Source: Accumulibacter sp. (GTDB lineage Bacteria > Pseudomonadota > Gammaproteobacteria > Burkholderiales > Rhodocyclaceae). Taken from it: a DNA stretch of 33,793 nt. The notes beneath the pieces were generated by a model that worked only from the letters and a program-made list of their open reading frames with translations, was not told where the DNA came from and made no database searches. The translations under genes were made by a program, and so were the position numbers. Location: positions 1 to 33,793 of the forward strand of contig NZ_JAMTDQ010000017.1 of assembly GCF_023806635.1 (NCBI RefSeq), given 5' to 3'. Below, one piece after another: positions 1 to 9,880 of this stretch (position 1 is its first letter; the number at the start of each line of letters is the position of its first letter).

Positions 1-3
1 AAA

Positions 4-56
4 ACGGGGCTCCCGGCAAACGGGACCGATTCGGCAGGGTCATGCGTCAGGGCTGC
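4..56 (+). repeat. Dispersed intergenic repeat, copy A
   Basis: This ~53 bp stretch matches 33679-33730 in the same orientation, at about 44 of 53 positions with one single-base gap. Both copies keep the core CCGGCAAACGG, in which CCG and CGG can pair around a GCAAA loop, and both end in TCAGGGCTGC. The copy lies in non-coding sequence just upstream of the secG promoter and may extend past the left edge of the window. Its function is unknown. It could be a REP-like element or a short structured RNA. Confidence 0.6.
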
Positions 57-72
57 AGAGGATCGGACCGAT

Positions 73-102
73 TTGACCGGACGCCAGCAAAGTGGCTATA
101 CT
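73..102 (+). promoter_or_regulatory. Sigma70-like promoter for secG (and possibly the tRNA-nuo operon)
   Basis: TTGACC at 73-78 and TATACT at 97-102 are separated by 18 bases, a good match to the sigma70 consensus. Transcription would begin near 109, giving a leader of about 60 bases before the secG start. I see no other convincing promoter before nuoA, so this site could drive secG, tRNA-Leu and nuo as one transcript. That extension is inference. Confidence 0.6.
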
Positions 103-169
103 CCGCCGGTTTTTGTTCCGCGTTGCCGTGCCCGCAGGCAGTCCGCTGTGAGCTGGCGTCCGAGGCGAT

Positions 170-541
170 ATGGACTATCTATTCTTTCTGGTTCTCATGG
201 TGCACATTCTGGCAGCCGTCGGCGTGATCGGGCTTGTCCTGGTGCAGCATGGCAAGGGGGCCGACATGGGAGCCGCGTTCGGCAGTGGTGCGTCGGGAAG
301 CCTTTTCGGCGCGACCGGCTCGGCCAATTTCCTCAGCCGCGCGACGGCGGTACTGGCGACGGTGTTTTTCGTGACCAGTCTTTCGCTGGCTTTCCTGGCT
401 TCCAGCAAGCCAAAAACGACTGGCAGTGTGATGCAGGATGCGGTAAACTCAGCCCCTGTTCAGACGCCGCCGACGGGCGGTGTTGACAAGGGAGCTGGCC
501 CATCGGATGCCGATTCGAAGGCAAAAGATATCCCCAAGTGA
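170..541 (+). CDS. secG: Protein-export membrane protein SecG
   Basis: SecG is the small auxiliary subunit of the SecYEG translocon in the inner membrane and helps SecA-driven export. The 123-residue product has the family pattern. A first membrane helix (about residues 2-22) runs into the VLVQHGKGADMG motif. A glycine/serine-rich stretch (GSGASGSLFGATGSANFLSR) follows, then a second helix (about 58-78) and a hydrophilic tail rich in P, T, D and K. The ATG at 170 follows a GAGG-type ribosome site. In many proteobacteria tpiA lies directly upstream. It is not visible here, where repeat copy A and a promoter occupy the 169 bases before secG. The tail is longer than in the shortest SecGs, which is common. 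Confidence 0.95.
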   Translation: MDYLFFLVLMVHILAAVGVIGLVLVQHGKGADMGAAFGSGASGSLFGATGSANFLSRATAVLATVFFVTSLSLAFLASSKPKTTGSVMQDAVNSAPVQTPPTGGVDKGAGPSDADSKAKDIPK

Positions 542-603
542 CCTGGTTTCGAGGCAGCAGCGAGACGCAGCAGCCCTCACGGAGCTCGCGCTGTCGAGGT
601 AGT

Positions 604-688
604 GCCGACGTGGTGAAATTGGTATACACGCTATCTTGAGGGGGTAGTGACTTCGGTCGTATGAGTTCGAGTCTCATCGTCGGCACCA
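604..688 (+). tRNA. tRNA-Leu (GAG anticodon)
   Basis: A complete cloverleaf folds by eye. The acceptor stem GCCGACG/CGTCGGC is perfect over 7 bp. The anticodon stem CTATC/GGTAG (631-635 and 643-647, one T-G pair) encloses the loop TTGAGGG, with anticodon GAG at 638-640, which reads CUC/CUU leucine codons. A long class II variable arm comes next, then the T arm ATGAG-TTCGAGT-CTCAT, discriminator A and an encoded CCA (686-688). It lies between secG and nuoA, an arrangement known from betaproteobacteria. No separate promoter or terminator is evident, so it is probably cut out of a longer transcript. Confidence 0.97.
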
Positions 689-747
689 TGAGGAGCCGCC
701 TCTGGCGGGTGGCTGCGGATTGAAGTGAAGCGCTTGTGGGGCGGATC

Positions 748-1122
748 ATGCTGGAAAGCTATTTCCCGGTACTAGTCTTCATCCTGATTGGCGTTGCTTT
801 TGGCTTTGCGCCCGTCATCGCGGGTCTTGTCGTCGGGCCGCATCGCCCGGACAGCGAAAAGCTCTCACCCTATGAGTGTGGCTTCGAGGCGTTCGAAGAT
901 GCGCGCAAGAAGTTCGACGTGCGCTATTACCTGATCGCCATCCTCTTCATCCTGTTTGACCTCGAAGTGGCCTTCCTTTTGCCGTGGGCGACCATCTTCC
1001 GGGAAATCGTCGCAACCGAATCGGTGAAGTGGTTTGGCTTCATCGAGATGCTCGTCTTCATCGCCATCCTGGTAGTCGGTTTCGTCTACGCGTGGGCCAA
1101 GGGCGCACTGGATTGGGAGTGA
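748..1122 (+). CDS. nuoA: NADH-quinone oxidoreductase subunit A
   Basis: NuoA is a small membrane subunit at the junction of the peripheral and membrane arms of complex I. The 124-residue product has three predicted membrane helices. The first loop contains the conserved motif [10 protein letters not shown], and the second helix contains the family signature [13 protein letters not shown] with its buried acidic residues. I chose the ATG at 748 because GGGGCGG sits just upstream. An in-frame GTG at 736 would add four residues and overlap that ribosome site. The stop is three bases before nuoB. This is the first gene of the 14-gene nuo cluster, 59 bases after the tRNA. Confidence 0.96.
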   Translation: MLESYFPVLVFILIGVAFGFAPVIAGLVVGPHRPDSEKLSPYECGFEAFEDARKKFDVRYYLIAILFILFDLEVAFLLPWATIFREIVATESVKWFGFIEMLVFIAILVVGFVYAWAKGALDWE

Positions 1123-1125
1123 GCG

Positions 1126-1602
1126 ATGAGCATTGAGGGCATCCTTCAGGAAGGTTTCGTCACTACTACGGCGGACAAGCTGATCAACTATGTGCGCACT
1201 GGCTCGCTCTGGCCGATGACCTTCGGCTTGGCCTGTTGTGCCATCGAGATGATCCACGCCGGCTGTTCCCGCTACGACCTCGACCGCTTCGGCATCGTCT
1301 TTCGCCCCAGTCCCCGGCAGTCGGATGTGATGGTGGTTGCAGGCACGCTGACCAACAAGATGGCGCCGGCAATGCGCAAGGTTTACGACCAGATGGCCGA
1401 GCCGCGGTGGGTGGTCTCGATGGGCTCCTGCGCCAATGGTGGTGGCTACTATCACTACTCCTATTCGGTGGTCCGCGGTTGCGACCGCATCGTTCCGGTC
1501 GACATCTACGTTCCGGGCTGCCCGCCGACGGCCGAGGCGTTGATCTACGGGCTGATCCAGTTGCAGAACAAGATTCGCCGAACCAACACCATCGCCCGCT
1601 GA
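1126..1602 (+). CDS. nuoB: NADH-quinone oxidoreductase subunit B
   Basis: NuoB binds Fe-S cluster N2, the last cluster before quinone. All four expected ligands are present: the adjacent pair Cys37-Cys38 (in GLACCAIEM), Cys102 (MGSCANGGG) and Cys132 ([11 protein letters not shown]). The length of 158 residues is normal. The N-terminal segment [19 protein letters not shown] is typical of beta- and alphaproteobacterial NuoB. The start lies three bases after the nuoA stop, consistent with translation from the same mRNA. Nothing looks unusual. Confidence 0.98.
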   Translation: MSIEGILQEGFVTTTADKLINYVRTGSLWPMTFGLACCAIEMIHAGCSRYDLDRFGIVFRPSPRQSDVMVVAGTLTNKMAPAMRKVYDQMAEPRWVVSMGSCANGGGYYHYSYSVVRGCDRIVPVDIYVPGCPPTAEALIYGLIQLQNKIRRTNTIAR

Positions 1603-1626
1603 ACAACCCACAACCGAGAGTCGACC

Positions 1627-2232
1627 ATGTCTGCCACGCTGGAAGCGCTTTGCCAGAACCTGCAGGAGCATCTCGGTGATCGCCTCAAATCCATCAAGGT
1701 GGCGCTCGGTGAAGTGACCATCGAGGTGGCGGTCCCCGATTACCTCCATGTCATGCAGACCCTGCGGGACCAGCCGGAGTTGGCCTTCGACGAGTTGGTC
1801 GATCTGTGCGGTGTTGACTACTCGACCTATGGCCACGAGCCCGGCGAAGGCCCGCGTTTCGCTGCCGTCACGCACCTGCTTTCGGTTGCCACCAATCGCC
1901 GCCTGCGGGTTCGCTGTTTTGCCAGCGCCGACGACTTCCCTGCCGTGCCTTCGGTGACGGCGATCTGGAATTCAGCTGACTGGTTCGAGCGTGAGGCGTT
2001 CGATCTTTACGGCATCGTCTTCCCGGGGCACGAAGACCTGCGCCGGATCCTCACCGACTACGGATTCATCGGCCACCCATTCCGCAAGGATTTCCCCATT
2101 TCAGGCCATGTCGAGATGCGCTACGACCCCGAACAACAACGGGTGATCTATCAACCGGTGACCATCGAGCCGCGTGAAATCACGCCGCGGATCGTTCGCG
2201 AAGCGACCTACGGGGATGCCGACAATGCCTGA
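1627..2232 (+). CDS. nuoC: NADH-quinone oxidoreductase subunit C
   Basis: NuoC is the 30 kDa-type hydrophilic subunit that packs against NuoD in the connecting module. The 201-residue product carries the family signature around [20 protein letters not shown], followed by [19 protein letters not shown]. The C-terminal strand reads [20 protein letters not shown]. It is a stand-alone gene, not the nuoCD fusion of enteric bacteria. Its last 8 bases overlap the start of nuoD, which suggests translational coupling and matched amounts of the two partners. Confidence 0.97.
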   Translation: MSATLEALCQNLQEHLGDRLKSIKVALGEVTIEVAVPDYLHVMQTLRDQPELAFDELVDLCGVDYSTYGHEPGEGPRFAAVTHLLSVATNRRLRVRCFASADDFPAVPSVTAIWNSADWFEREAFDLYGIVFPGHEDLRRILTDYGFIGHPFRKDFPISGHVEMRYDPEQQRVIYQPVTIEPREITPRIVREATYGDADNA

Positions 2233-3478
2233 ATTGCGCAACTTCACGCTGAACTTCGGGCCGCAGCACCCCGCGGCGCACGGGGTGCTGCGCATGGTTC
2301 TCGAACTGGACGGTGAAGTGGTGGTGCGTGCCGATCCACACATCGGCCTGCTGCACCGTGCGACCGAGAAGCTGGCCGAAACGCGGACCTGGATCCAGTC
2401 GGTGCCGTACATGGACCGCCTCGATTACATGTCGATGATGTGCAACGAGCACGCTTATTGCATGGCCATCGAGAGGTTGCTGCAGATCGAGGTTCCCATC
2501 CGTGCGCAGTACATCCGCGTGATGTTCGACGAGATCACGCGCATCCTCAATCACCTGCTGTGGGTTGGCTGTCACGGTCTCGACGTCGGCGCGATGACAA
2601 TGGTCCTGTACGCCTTCCGGGAGCGCGAGGATCTGGTCGACGCCTATGAGGCCGTCTCCGGCGCCCGGATGCATGCCGCCTATTACCGCCCGGGTGGTGT
2701 CTACCGCGACCTTCCCGACCGCATGTCGCAGTACCAGGAGTCGAAGTGGAAGAGTGCGGCGCAGATCAGGCCGTTCAATGCGGCGCGCAGCGGTTCTCTG
2801 CTTGACTTCCTCGACGATTTCGTCAGCCGCTTTCCCAAGCTGCTCGACGAGTACGAGACCCTCTTGACCGATAACCGCATCTGGAAGCAACGTCTGGTCG
2901 ATGTCGGCATCGTCACGCCGGAGCGTGCCCTGCAACGCGGTTTCAGCGGACCGATGCTGCGTGGATCGGGCATCGCCTGGGATCTGCGCAAGAAGCAGCC
3001 TTACGAGGTCTATGACCGTCTCGACTTCGATATTCCGGTGGGTGTCACGGGCGATTCATACGACCGCTATCTGGTCCGCATGGAGGAGATGCGCCAGTCC
3101 AACCGCATCGTCAAGCAGTGCATCGACTGGCTGCGGCAGAACCCCGGGCCGGTGATGTCCGACAACCACAAGGTTGCGCCGCCCGACCGTGAAGCGATGA
3201 AATCGAACATGGAAGAACTGATCCATCATTTCAAGCTGTGTACCGAGGGAATCCACGTCCCCGAGGGCGAGGTGTATTCGGGGGTCGAGCATCCGAAGGG
3301 CGAGTTCGGCGTCTATCTGGTTTCTGACGGAGCGAACAAGCCGTATCGCCTGAAGATACGGGCTCCGGGTTACGTTCACCTGTCGGCCATGAACGAGATG
3401 GCTCGCGGCCACATGCTGGCGGACGTGGTGACGATCATTGGTTCGCAGGACATCGTTTTTGGCGAGATTGACCGCTGA
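2225..3478 (+). CDS. nuoD: NADH-quinone oxidoreductase subunit D
   Basis: NuoD is the 49 kDa subunit. Together with NuoB it forms the quinone site and is related to [NiFe]-hydrogenase large subunits. The start used here is the ATG at 2225 ([20 protein letters not shown]). It gives 417 residues, the usual length, and follows a GGGG ribosome site. The open frame continues upstream into nuoC but resembles no family N-terminus there. Signatures include [36 protein letters not shown] and the standard C-terminus [14 protein letters not shown]. The final TGA shares one base with the ATG of nuoE. Confidence 0.98.
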   Translation: MPELRNFTLNFGPQHPAAHGVLRMVLELDGEVVVRADPHIGLLHRATEKLAETRTWIQSVPYMDRLDYMSMMCNEHAYCMAIERLLQIEVPIRAQYIRVMFDEITRILNHLLWVGCHGLDVGAMTMVLYAFREREDLVDAYEAVSGARMHAAYYRPGGVYRDLPDRMSQYQESKWKSAAQIRPFNAARSGSLLDFLDDFVSRFPKLLDEYETLLTDNRIWKQRLVDVGIVTPERALQRGFSGPMLRGSGIAWDLRKKQPYEVYDRLDFDIPVGVTGDSYDRYLVRMEEMRQSNRIVKQCIDWLRQNPGPVMSDNHKVAPPDREAMKSNMEELIHHFKLCTEGIHVPEGEVYSGVEHPKGEFGVYLVSDGANKPYRLKIRAPGYVHLSAMNEMARGHMLADVVTIIGSQDIVFGEIDR

Positions 3479-3951
3479 TGCTCACTCCAGAATCCCTCAA
3501 GAGAATCGATCGCGAGATCGCCAAGTATCCCGCCGACCAGAAACAGTCGGCAGTCATGGCTGCCCTTGCGATAGCACAGGAAGAACAGGGCTGGCTATCC
3601 AGCGAGGCCATCGAATGTGTCGCCGGCTACCTCGGCATGGCGCCCATCGCCGCTTATGAGGTCGCCACCTTCTACAACATGTACGACCTGAAACCGGTGG
3701 GCAAGTACAAGCTGTCGGTGTGTACCAACCTGCCGTGCATGCTGACCGGCGGAGTCGATGCCGGCGAGTACCTGAAAAGGAAGCTGGGAATCGGTTTCAA
3801 CGAGACAACGCCCGATGGCCTCATCACGCTAAAGGAAAGCGAGTGCATGGGGGCCTGTGGCGACGCGCCGGTCATGATCGTCAACAATCGTCGCATGTGC
3901 AGCTGGATGAATCCCGAGCAAATCGACAAACTGCTGGCGGAGCTCAAGTAA
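3478..3951 (+). CDS. nuoE: NADH-quinone oxidoreductase subunit E
   Basis: NuoE is the 24 kDa thioredoxin-like subunit of the NADH-oxidising module and binds [2Fe-2S] cluster N1a. The four ligands are visible: Cys82 and Cys87 (VCTNLPCML), then Cys123 and Cys127 ([10 protein letters not shown]). The N-terminal helical bundle includes the family segment [16 protein letters not shown]. The length is 157 residues. The start overlaps the nuoD stop and the stop overlaps the nuoF start, each by one base, so D, E and F are probably translated in tandem. Confidence 0.98.
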   Translation: MLTPESLKRIDREIAKYPADQKQSAVMAALAIAQEEQGWLSSEAIECVAGYLGMAPIAAYEVATFYNMYDLKPVGKYKLSVCTNLPCMLTGGVDAGEYLKRKLGIGFNETTPDGLITLKESECMGACGDAPVMIVNNRRMCSWMNPEQIDKLLAELK

Positions 3952-5279
3952 TGGCGATTCTCGGTGCGATCAATCCGATGCTGACCGTCGGCCTGGACGG
4001 CGACAACGCCTGGCGGCTGGCTGACTATGTGAAGCGCGATGGCTATTCCGCCCTTCGCCGCATCCTCGAGTCCGGCATCGGCCAGGGTGACGTCATCAAC
4101 GAGGTCAAGAAGTCGGTGTTGCGCGGCCGCGGCGGTGCCGGTTTTCCGACCGGCCTCAAATGGAGCTTCATGCCGCGCGCGTTTCCCGGCGACAAGTATG
4201 TCGTATGCAACTCGGACGAGGGTGAACCGGGGACCTTCAAGGATCGTGACATCCTGCGTTACAACCCCCACGCGGTGATCGAGGGCATGGCGATTGCCGG
4301 CTTTGCCATGGGTGCGGCGCGCGGTTACAACTATATCCACGGCGAAATCTGGGAGATCTACGAGCGCTTCGAGGAGGCTCTCGAAGAGGCGCGAGCAGCC
4401 GGCTTCCTTGGTCGCAACATTCTGGGCTCCGGTTTCGACTTCGACCTCTTTGCCCATCACGGATATGGTGCCTATATCTGCGGCGAGGAAACCGCCCTGC
4501 TGGAGTCGATCGAGGGCAAGAAGGGACAACCCCGTTTCAAGCCGCCGTTCCCGGCGTCGTTCGGCCTTTATGGAAAGCCGACGACGATCAACAACACCGA
4601 GACCTTTGCCTCGGTGCCCTACATCATCAACATGGGTGGCGATCAGTACCTCGAGGCGGGCAAGCCAAACAACGGTGGAACGAAGTTGTTCTCCGTATCG
4701 GGGCATGTCAACCGTCCCGGGAACTACGAGGTGCCGCTCGGCACGCCATTTGCCAAGCTGCTCGAGATGGCTGGCGGGATGCGTGGCGGCCGGCGGCTGA
4801 AGGGCTGCATTCCCGGCGGCTCGTCGGCACCGGTGGTGCCGGGTCCGACGATGATGGATTGCACCATGGATTACGACTCGATCAGCAAGGCGGGTTCGAT
4901 GCTGGGTTCTGGGGCGGTCATCGTCATGGACGAGACGACGTGCATGGTCAAGGCACTGGAGCGTTTGTCGTACTTCTACTACGAGGAGTCCTGCGGACAG
5001 TGTACGCCCTGTCGTGAGGGTACCAGTTGGTTGTACAAGGTCGTGCATCGCATCGAGCATGGCAAGGGGCGGGCGGACGACCTCGATCTGCTCGCCAGCG
5101 TGACCACCAACATCATGGGGCGTACGATCTGCGCACTCGGCGACGCCGCGTCGATGCCCGTGCAGAGTTTCATCAAGCATTTTCGCGACGAGTTTGCCTA
5201 CCACATCGAAAACAGGAAGTGCCTCGTGCCCGTCGATGTCCAGCGCGCCGGCAGCGGCTTCTTCACGGCAACGGCTTAG
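3951..5279 (+). CDS. nuoF: NADH-quinone oxidoreductase subunit F (NADH- and FMN-binding)
   Basis: NuoF oxidises NADH through FMN and passes electrons to cluster N3. The 442-residue product shows the glycine-rich motif [10 protein letters not shown] (from residue 59), the FMN-contact region [14 protein letters not shown], and [18 protein letters not shown]. The N3 ligands are Cys348, Cys351 and Cys354 ([12 protein letters not shown]) and Cys394 (TICALGDAA). I chose the ATG at 3951, which overlaps the nuoE stop by one base. The frame is open further upstream inside nuoE, but that part is not family-like. Confidence 0.98.
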   Translation: MAILGAINPMLTVGLDGDNAWRLADYVKRDGYSALRRILESGIGQGDVINEVKKSVLRGRGGAGFPTGLKWSFMPRAFPGDKYVVCNSDEGEPGTFKDRDILRYNPHAVIEGMAIAGFAMGAARGYNYIHGEIWEIYERFEEALEEARAAGFLGRNILGSGFDFDLFAHHGYGAYICGEETALLESIEGKKGQPRFKPPFPASFGLYGKPTTINNTETFASVPYIINMGGDQYLEAGKPNNGGTKLFSVSGHVNRPGNYEVPLGTPFAKLLEMAGGMRGGRRLKGCIPGGSSAPVVPGPTMMDCTMDYDSISKAGSMLGSGAVIVMDETTCMVKALERLSYFYYEESCGQCTPCREGTSWLYKVVHRIEHGKGRADDLDLLASVTTNIMGRTICALGDAASMPVQSFIKHFRDEFAYHIENRKCLVPVDVQRAGSGFFTATA

Positions 5280-5290
5280 GGTACGGGACG

Positions 5291-7621
5291 ATGGAAATCG
5301 AAATCGACGGCAAGGTTGCGCAGGTGCCTGACGGCAGCACGATCATGGATGCGGCGCAGCAGGTGGGCGTTTACATCCCGCATTTCTGCTATCACAAGAA
5401 GCTCTCGATCGCTGCCAACTGCCGCATGTGCCTGGTGCAGGTGGAAAAGGCTCCGAAGCCGCTGCCCGCGTGCGCCACGCCGGTAACCAACGGGATGAAG
5501 GTGTTCACCCATTCGGAACTCGCGATCAAGGCGCAGAAGGGTGTGATGGAGTTCCTGCTGATCAACCATCCACTGGATTGCCCGATCTGCGATCAGGGTG
5601 GGGAGTGCCAGTTGCAGGATCTCGCGGTCGGCTACGGGGGCAGCACTTCGCGTTATCAGGAAGAGAAGCGCGTCGTCTTCCACAAGGACGTCGGCCCTCT
5701 GGTCTCGATGCAGGAGATGGCCCGCTGCATCCATTGCACGCGCTGCGTCCGCTTCGGCCAGGAGATCGCCGGTGTCATGGAGCTGGGAATGGCGAGCCGC
5801 AACATGCATTCGGAGATCACCACCTTCGTCGGTCGCTCGGTCGACTCGGAGTTGTCCGGCAACATGATCGACCTTTGTCCGGTCGGTGCCCTGACGTCGC
5901 GTCCGTTCCGCTATTCGGCGCGCAGCTGGGAGCTGGCGCGACGCCGGTCGATCAGTCCGCACGACAGTGTCGGCGCAAATCTGGTCCTGCAGGTCAAGAA
6001 CAACGTCGTGATGCGCGTTCTGCCGCGTGACAACGAGGAAGTCAACGAGTGCTGGATCTCCGACAAGGAGCGCTTTTCCTATGAGGCGCTGAACTCGCCG
6101 CTGCGGCTTGCGAAGCCGATGGTGCGGGTTGACGGCCAGTTGCGCGAAGTCGCCTGGAACGTCGCGCTCGACTATCTCAGCCATGCATTGCAGGATATTC
6201 TGGCCCGCAACGGCGGTGAGTCCTTGGCAGCGCTCGCATCGTCGCAGGCAACTCTGGAGGAGCTGCACCTGCTGCAGAAGCTGGCCCGTGGCCTCGGCTC
6301 GGGAAATGTAGATTGCCGCCCGCGGCGGCGTGACTTCTCGGCAGACGGCAAGCTGGCGGGCATTCCGTGGCTCGGCCTGCGGCTTTCCGAAATCAAGGAT
6401 CTGAACGCAGCGCTGGTGGTCGGCAGTTTCCTGCGCAAGGATCACCCGTTGTTCGCCCAGCGGCTTCGTCAGCTGGCGAAGAAGTGGGGCAAGGTGAGCC
6501 TGATTTCGGTCGGTGGCGATGATCCGCTGCTTCGCCTGCATGCGCAGCGCGCCGTTTCCCCAGCCGAGTTGCCTCTGGCGCTGGCCGCCGTCGTCAAGGC
6601 GGCAGCGGTGCTCCGCGGCGAGCCCATTCCTGCAGGGCTGAAGGATGTCGAACCGTGCGCCGCCAGCCAGGCGATCGCCAGCAGCCTGCTTGAGGGAGAG
6701 CGACGCGCCATCTTCCTCGGCAACGTGGCCGAACAGAGTCCGCAGGCAGCCTTGCTGCATGTCTTGGCAAGTGAGCTGGCAAGGCTCACGGGAGCCAGTT
6801 GCGGCTTCATCGGCGACGGTGCCAACAGCGTCGGTGGCCATCTGGCGAAGGCATTGCCGACTGCCCTCAATGCCTACGAGATGTTCAGCCAACCGCGCAA
6901 GGCCTATTTTCTGCTGGGCGTCGAGCCCGAGCTCGACTGTCACAACCCGCAGCAGGCGCGTGCGGCGTTGCAGGCGGCCGACTTGACTGTGATGCTGACA
7001 CCGTTCGCCGATGGCTCGGCGCGCGAATACGCCGACGTACTGCTGCCGATTGCTCCGTTCAGCGAGACCTCGGGTTCCTTCGTCAACTGTGAGGGTCGTG
7101 TCCAGAGTTTCAGCGGCGTCGTTCGTCCCTTCGGCGAGGCCCGTCCAGCATGGAAGGTGCTCCGGGTGCTTGGCAATCTGCTGTCGCTGGCCGGTTTCGA
7201 CCAGGATTCGAGCGAGCAGGTACGTGACGAGATCGTCCCTGCGGGCGCCGAGTTCGTCGTCGGGCTCGACAACCGGCTGGCGGCGACGCTGCCCGTCGCG
7301 CTCCCGCGCAGTGGTGACGGCCTGCAGCGCGTGGCCGACGTGCCGATCCATTTTGCCGATCTGCTGGCCCGTCATGCCCCGGCCCTGCAGCAGACCCGGG
7401 ATGCCGCCGTACCGGCGGCGCGAATGAATGGAGAAACACTCAACGCGCTCGGACTCACCGACGGCGTCCTGGTGCGGGTCAGGCAGGGCGCCGGTGAGGC
7501 CGTCCTCGCCGCGCGGGTAGACGAGACGACGCCGCCGTCCTGCATTCGGGTGGCCGCGGCACATGCATCGACGGCGGCTCTCGGCGACATGTTCGGTGCG
7601 ATCACGGTGGAGCGTGCATGA
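5291..7621 (+). CDS. nuoG: NADH-quinone oxidoreductase subunit G
   Basis: NuoG is the largest peripheral subunit and carries electrons along a chain of Fe-S clusters. The ligand sets are intact: N1b at Cys33, Cys44, Cys47 and Cys61; N5 with its histidine ligand at His93, Cys97, Cys100 and Cys106; N4 at Cys146, Cys149, Cys152 and Cys196. The remaining two thirds form the molybdopterin oxidoreductase-like domain, which binds no cofactor in this family. I see no extra N7-type cysteine cluster in that part. The product is 776 residues from the ATG at 5291. Its stop overlaps the start of nuoH. Confidence 0.97.
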   Translation: MEIEIDGKVAQVPDGSTIMDAAQQVGVYIPHFCYHKKLSIAANCRMCLVQVEKAPKPLPACATPVTNGMKVFTHSELAIKAQKGVMEFLLINHPLDCPICDQGGECQLQDLAVGYGGSTSRYQEEKRVVFHKDVGPLVSMQEMARCIHCTRCVRFGQEIAGVMELGMASRNMHSEITTFVGRSVDSELSGNMIDLCPVGALTSRPFRYSARSWELARRRSISPHDSVGANLVLQVKNNVVMRVLPRDNEEVNECWISDKERFSYEALNSPLRLAKPMVRVDGQLREVAWNVALDYLSHALQDILARNGGESLAALASSQATLEELHLLQKLARGLGSGNVDCRPRRRDFSADGKLAGIPWLGLRLSEIKDLNAALVVGSFLRKDHPLFAQRLRQLAKKWGKVSLISVGGDDPLLRLHAQRAVSPAELPLALAAVVKAAAVLRGEPIPAGLKDVEPCAASQAIASSLLEGERRAIFLGNVAEQSPQAALLHVLASELARLTGASCGFIGDGANSVGGHLAKALPTALNAYEMFSQPRKAYFLLGVEPELDCHNPQQARAALQAADLTVMLTPFADGSAREYADVLLPIAPFSETSGSFVNCEGRVQSFSGVVRPFGEARPAWKVLRVLGNLLSLAGFDQDSSEQVRDEIVPAGAEFVVGLDNRLAATLPVALPRSGDGLQRVADVPIHFADLLARHAPALQQTRDAAVPAARMNGETLNALGLTDGVLVRVRQGAGEAVLAARVDETTPPSCIRVAAAHASTAALGDMFGAITVERA

Positions 7622-8670
7622 TGGTCGATGCGCTGCAAGGGTTCCTGCAGGGACTTTTCGGGCCGGTGTTCCCGCTCGTTTGGACGCTGCTCAAGATTGT
7701 TCTGATCATAGCGCCGCTGCTGCTCGCGGTCGCTTACCTGACTTTCTGGGAACGCAAGATCATTGGCTGGATGCAGGTTCGGATCGGTCCGAACCGGGTC
7801 GGCCCCTGGGGGCTGATCCAGCCAATCGCCGATGGCCTGAAGCTGCTGCTGAAGGAAGTGGTCATTCCGACCGGCTGCGACAAGTCCGTCTTCTTGCTCG
7901 CGCCGATGTTCGCTTTCGCGCCGGCGCTGGCGGCGTGGGCGGTAATCCCGTTCAACGATACGCTGGTGCTGGCCAACGTCAACGCGAGCCTGCTCTACAT
8001 CATGTCGATCACCTCGATCGGAGTTTACGGAATCATCCTCTCCGGCTGGGCGTCGAACTCCAAGTATGCTTTTCTCGGCGGCATGCGCTCGGCGGCACAG
8101 ATGATCTCCTACGAAGTGGCGATGGGTCTGGCTCTGGTCGTGGTGCTGATGGTTTCCAACAGCCTCAACCTCGGTGACATCGTGCGTGGCCAGGGGCAGG
8201 GGTATTTCGCCGACAGAGGCCTCGGGTTCCTGTCATGGAACTGGCTGCCGCTGCTGCCGATGTTCGTCGTTTATCTGGTTTCGATCGTCGCCGAGACCAA
8301 TCGCGCGCCCTTCGACCTGGCCGAGGGTGAATCGGAGATCGTCGGTTTCCACGTCGAGTATTCGGGAATGGCCTTTGCCGTCTTCTTTCTCGCCGAATAC
8401 GCGAACATGATCCTGGTGTCGACCCTCACCTCGATACTGTTTCTCGGGGGCTGGTTGTCACCGGTTGGTTTCCTGCCCGACGGGATTCTCTGGCTCTTCG
8501 TGAAGATTTCCGCAATCCTTTTCATCTTCCTCTGGATCCGCGCCACCTTCCCCCGCTATCGCTACGATCAGGTCATGCGTCTCGGCTGGAAAGTGTTCAT
8601 CCCGCTTTGCCTGATCTGGCTGGTCGTCGTCGGCTGCTGGATGATGTCGCCCCTGAATATCTGGAAGTGA
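7618..8670 (+). CDS. nuoH: NADH-quinone oxidoreductase subunit H
   Basis: NuoH is the membrane subunit that completes the quinone channel. The 350-residue product has about eight predicted helices and the conserved loops [20 protein letters not shown] and [20 protein letters not shown], the latter rich in essential acidic residues. The first codons are ATG ATG, and either could initiate. The first overlaps the nuoG stop by four bases, so coupling with nuoG is likely. The length and motifs are ordinary for the family. Confidence 0.98.
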   Translation: MMVDALQGFLQGLFGPVFPLVWTLLKIVLIIAPLLLAVAYLTFWERKIIGWMQVRIGPNRVGPWGLIQPIADGLKLLLKEVVIPTGCDKSVFLLAPMFAFAPALAAWAVIPFNDTLVLANVNASLLYIMSITSIGVYGIILSGWASNSKYAFLGGMRSAAQMISYEVAMGLALVVVLMVSNSLNLGDIVRGQGQGYFADRGLGFLSWNWLPLLPMFVVYLVSIVAETNRAPFDLAEGESEIVGFHVEYSGMAFAVFFLAEYANMILVSTLTSILFLGGWLSPVGFLPDGILWLFVKISAILFIFLWIRATFPRYRYDQVMRLGWKVFIPLCLIWLVVVGCWMMSPLNIWK

Positions 8671-8680
8671 GAGGCTCACC

Positions 8681-9169
8681 ATGGGTTCGATGAAGGACGT
8701 TTTCAACAGCCTCCTGCTCAAGGAACTGATCAAGGGGCTGTCGGTGACTGGCCGTTACATGTTCGCCCGCAAGATCACCGTCCAGTACCCGGAGGAGAAG
8801 ACGCCGCAGAGCTTTCGCTTCAGGGGGCTGCATGCACTGCGGCGTTATCCCAACGGCGAAGAGCGCTGCATCGCCTGCAAGTTGTGCGAAGCGGTCTGTC
8901 CGGCGATGGCGATCACGATCGAGTCTGATCAGCGTGCCGACGGGTCGCGCCGGACAACGCGCTACGACATCGATCTGACCAAGTGCATCTTCTGCGGTTT
9001 CTGCGAGGAGGCCTGTCCTGTGGACGCGATCGTCGAGACGAGGATCTACGAGTACCACGGGGAAACACGCGGCGATCTCTACTATACCAAGGCGATGCTG
9101 CTGGCGAATGGGGATCGCTACGAAGCGCAGATCGCTGCCGACCGCGAACTCGACTCGAAATATCGTTGA
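8681..9169 (+). CDS. nuoI: NADH-quinone oxidoreductase subunit I
   Basis: NuoI holds the two [4Fe-4S] clusters N6a and N6b that lead to N2. Two ferredoxin motifs are intact. The first uses Cys63, 66, 69 and 73 ([12 protein letters not shown]). The second uses Cys102, 105, 108 and 112 ([12 protein letters not shown]). In each, the last cysteine serves the partner cluster, as is usual for 2x[4Fe-4S] ferredoxins. The length is 162 residues. The amphipathic N-terminal helix probably rests on the membrane. GAGAGG lies a short distance upstream of the ATG. Confidence 0.98.
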   Translation: MGSMKDVFNSLLLKELIKGLSVTGRYMFARKITVQYPEEKTPQSFRFRGLHALRRYPNGEERCIACKLCEAVCPAMAITIESDQRADGSRRTTRYDIDLTKCIFCGFCEEACPVDAIVETRIYEYHGETRGDLYYTKAMLLANGDRYEAQIAADRELDSKYR

Positions 9170-9181
9170 CAGGGCGACGCG

Positions 9182-9784
9182 ATGGAATTCAGGACCTTCG
9201 TTTTCTATTTTCTTGCGGCGATTCTCGTCGTCGCCGGCCTGCGCGTCATTACCTCGCGCAATCCGGTGCATGCGGCGCTGTACCTGGTTCTTGCCTTCTT
9301 CACGGCGAGCGGTATCTGGATGCTCCTGCAGGCCGAGTTTCTCGCCATAGCCTTGGTGTTGATCTATGTCGGCGCAGTGATGGTCCTGTTCCTGTTCGTC
9401 GTCATGATGCTCGACATCAATCTTGACCGTCTGCGCGAGGGTTTCTGGAGTTACCTGCCGCTCGGCTCGATCATTGCCTTGCTGATGGTGGCCGAGATGG
9501 GACTGGTTCTCGGCGGGAATTATCTCGGCCTGTTCGAGGTCGAGGTACCACAGACGAGCGCCGATCACAGCAATGTGCAGGCGGTAGGGCGCCTGCTGTT
9601 TACCGATTACGTCTACCCCTTCGAACTCGCGTCGGTCATCCTGCTCGTTGGCATAGTGGCAGCGGTCGCGCTTACCCAGCGCGAGAGGCGGCAGAGCAAG
9701 GCAGTCAGTCCGTCGCAGCAGGTCTTCGTCAAGGCCCGGGATCGCTATCGCGTCCTGCAGATGCCGGCCGAGAAGAAGGATTGA
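9182..9784 (+). CDS. nuoJ: NADH-quinone oxidoreductase subunit J
   Basis: NuoJ is a membrane subunit whose third helix contains a pi-bulge in known structures. The 200-residue product has five predicted membrane segments. It includes the family features RVITSRNPVHAALYLVLAFF and the run IALVLIYVGAVMVLFLFVVM. A polar C-terminal tail of roughly 35 residues (QRERRQSKAV onward) extends into the cytoplasm. The gene follows nuoI by 12 bases. The gap after it (9785-9880) is the longest inside the cluster. Confidence 0.96.
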   Translation: MEFRTFVFYFLAAILVVAGLRVITSRNPVHAALYLVLAFFTASGIWMLLQAEFLAIALVLIYVGAVMVLFLFVVMMLDINLDRLREGFWSYLPLGSIIALLMVAEMGLVLGGNYLGLFEVEVPQTSADHSNVQAVGRLLFTDYVYPFELASVILLVGIVAAVALTQRERRQSKAVSPSQQVFVKARDRYRVLQMPAEKKD

Positions 9785-9831
9785 GTTGAGCAGCCGGATC
9801 ACGCGCAGCAGCCGGGTAAAGCAAAAGATCA

Positions 9832-9853
9832 GGTGGTGGCGAGCCGCACCACC
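9832..9853 (+). other. Intercistronic hairpin between nuoJ and nuoK
   Basis: GGTGGTG (9832-9838) and CACCACC (9847-9853) can form a perfect 7 bp stem around an 8-base loop. No T-run follows, so this is not an intrinsic terminator. It sits about 27 bases before the nuoK start in a 96-base non-coding gap. It could affect mRNA stability or nuoK translation. That role is a guess. Confidence 0.4.
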
Positions 9854-9880
9854 GCATGCAGAAGGAATCAGGGAGGCACC

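Noticed and set aside
569-606. Possible inverted third copy of the end repeat near GCAGCCCT
   Set aside because: Only the first eight bases match the reverse complement of the repeat. The rest aligns no better than chance.
3672-5204. A 510-codon minus-strand open frame across nuoE and nuoF
   Set aside because: Its coding is opposite intact nuoE/nuoF with full motifs. It is a shadow frame caused by high GC.
5276-7564. A 762-codon open frame on the minus strand across nuoG
   Set aside because: It is a mirror of the GC-biased third positions of nuoG. Its translation is rich in Arg, His and Gln and matches no family, while nuoG on the other strand has every Fe-S ligand.
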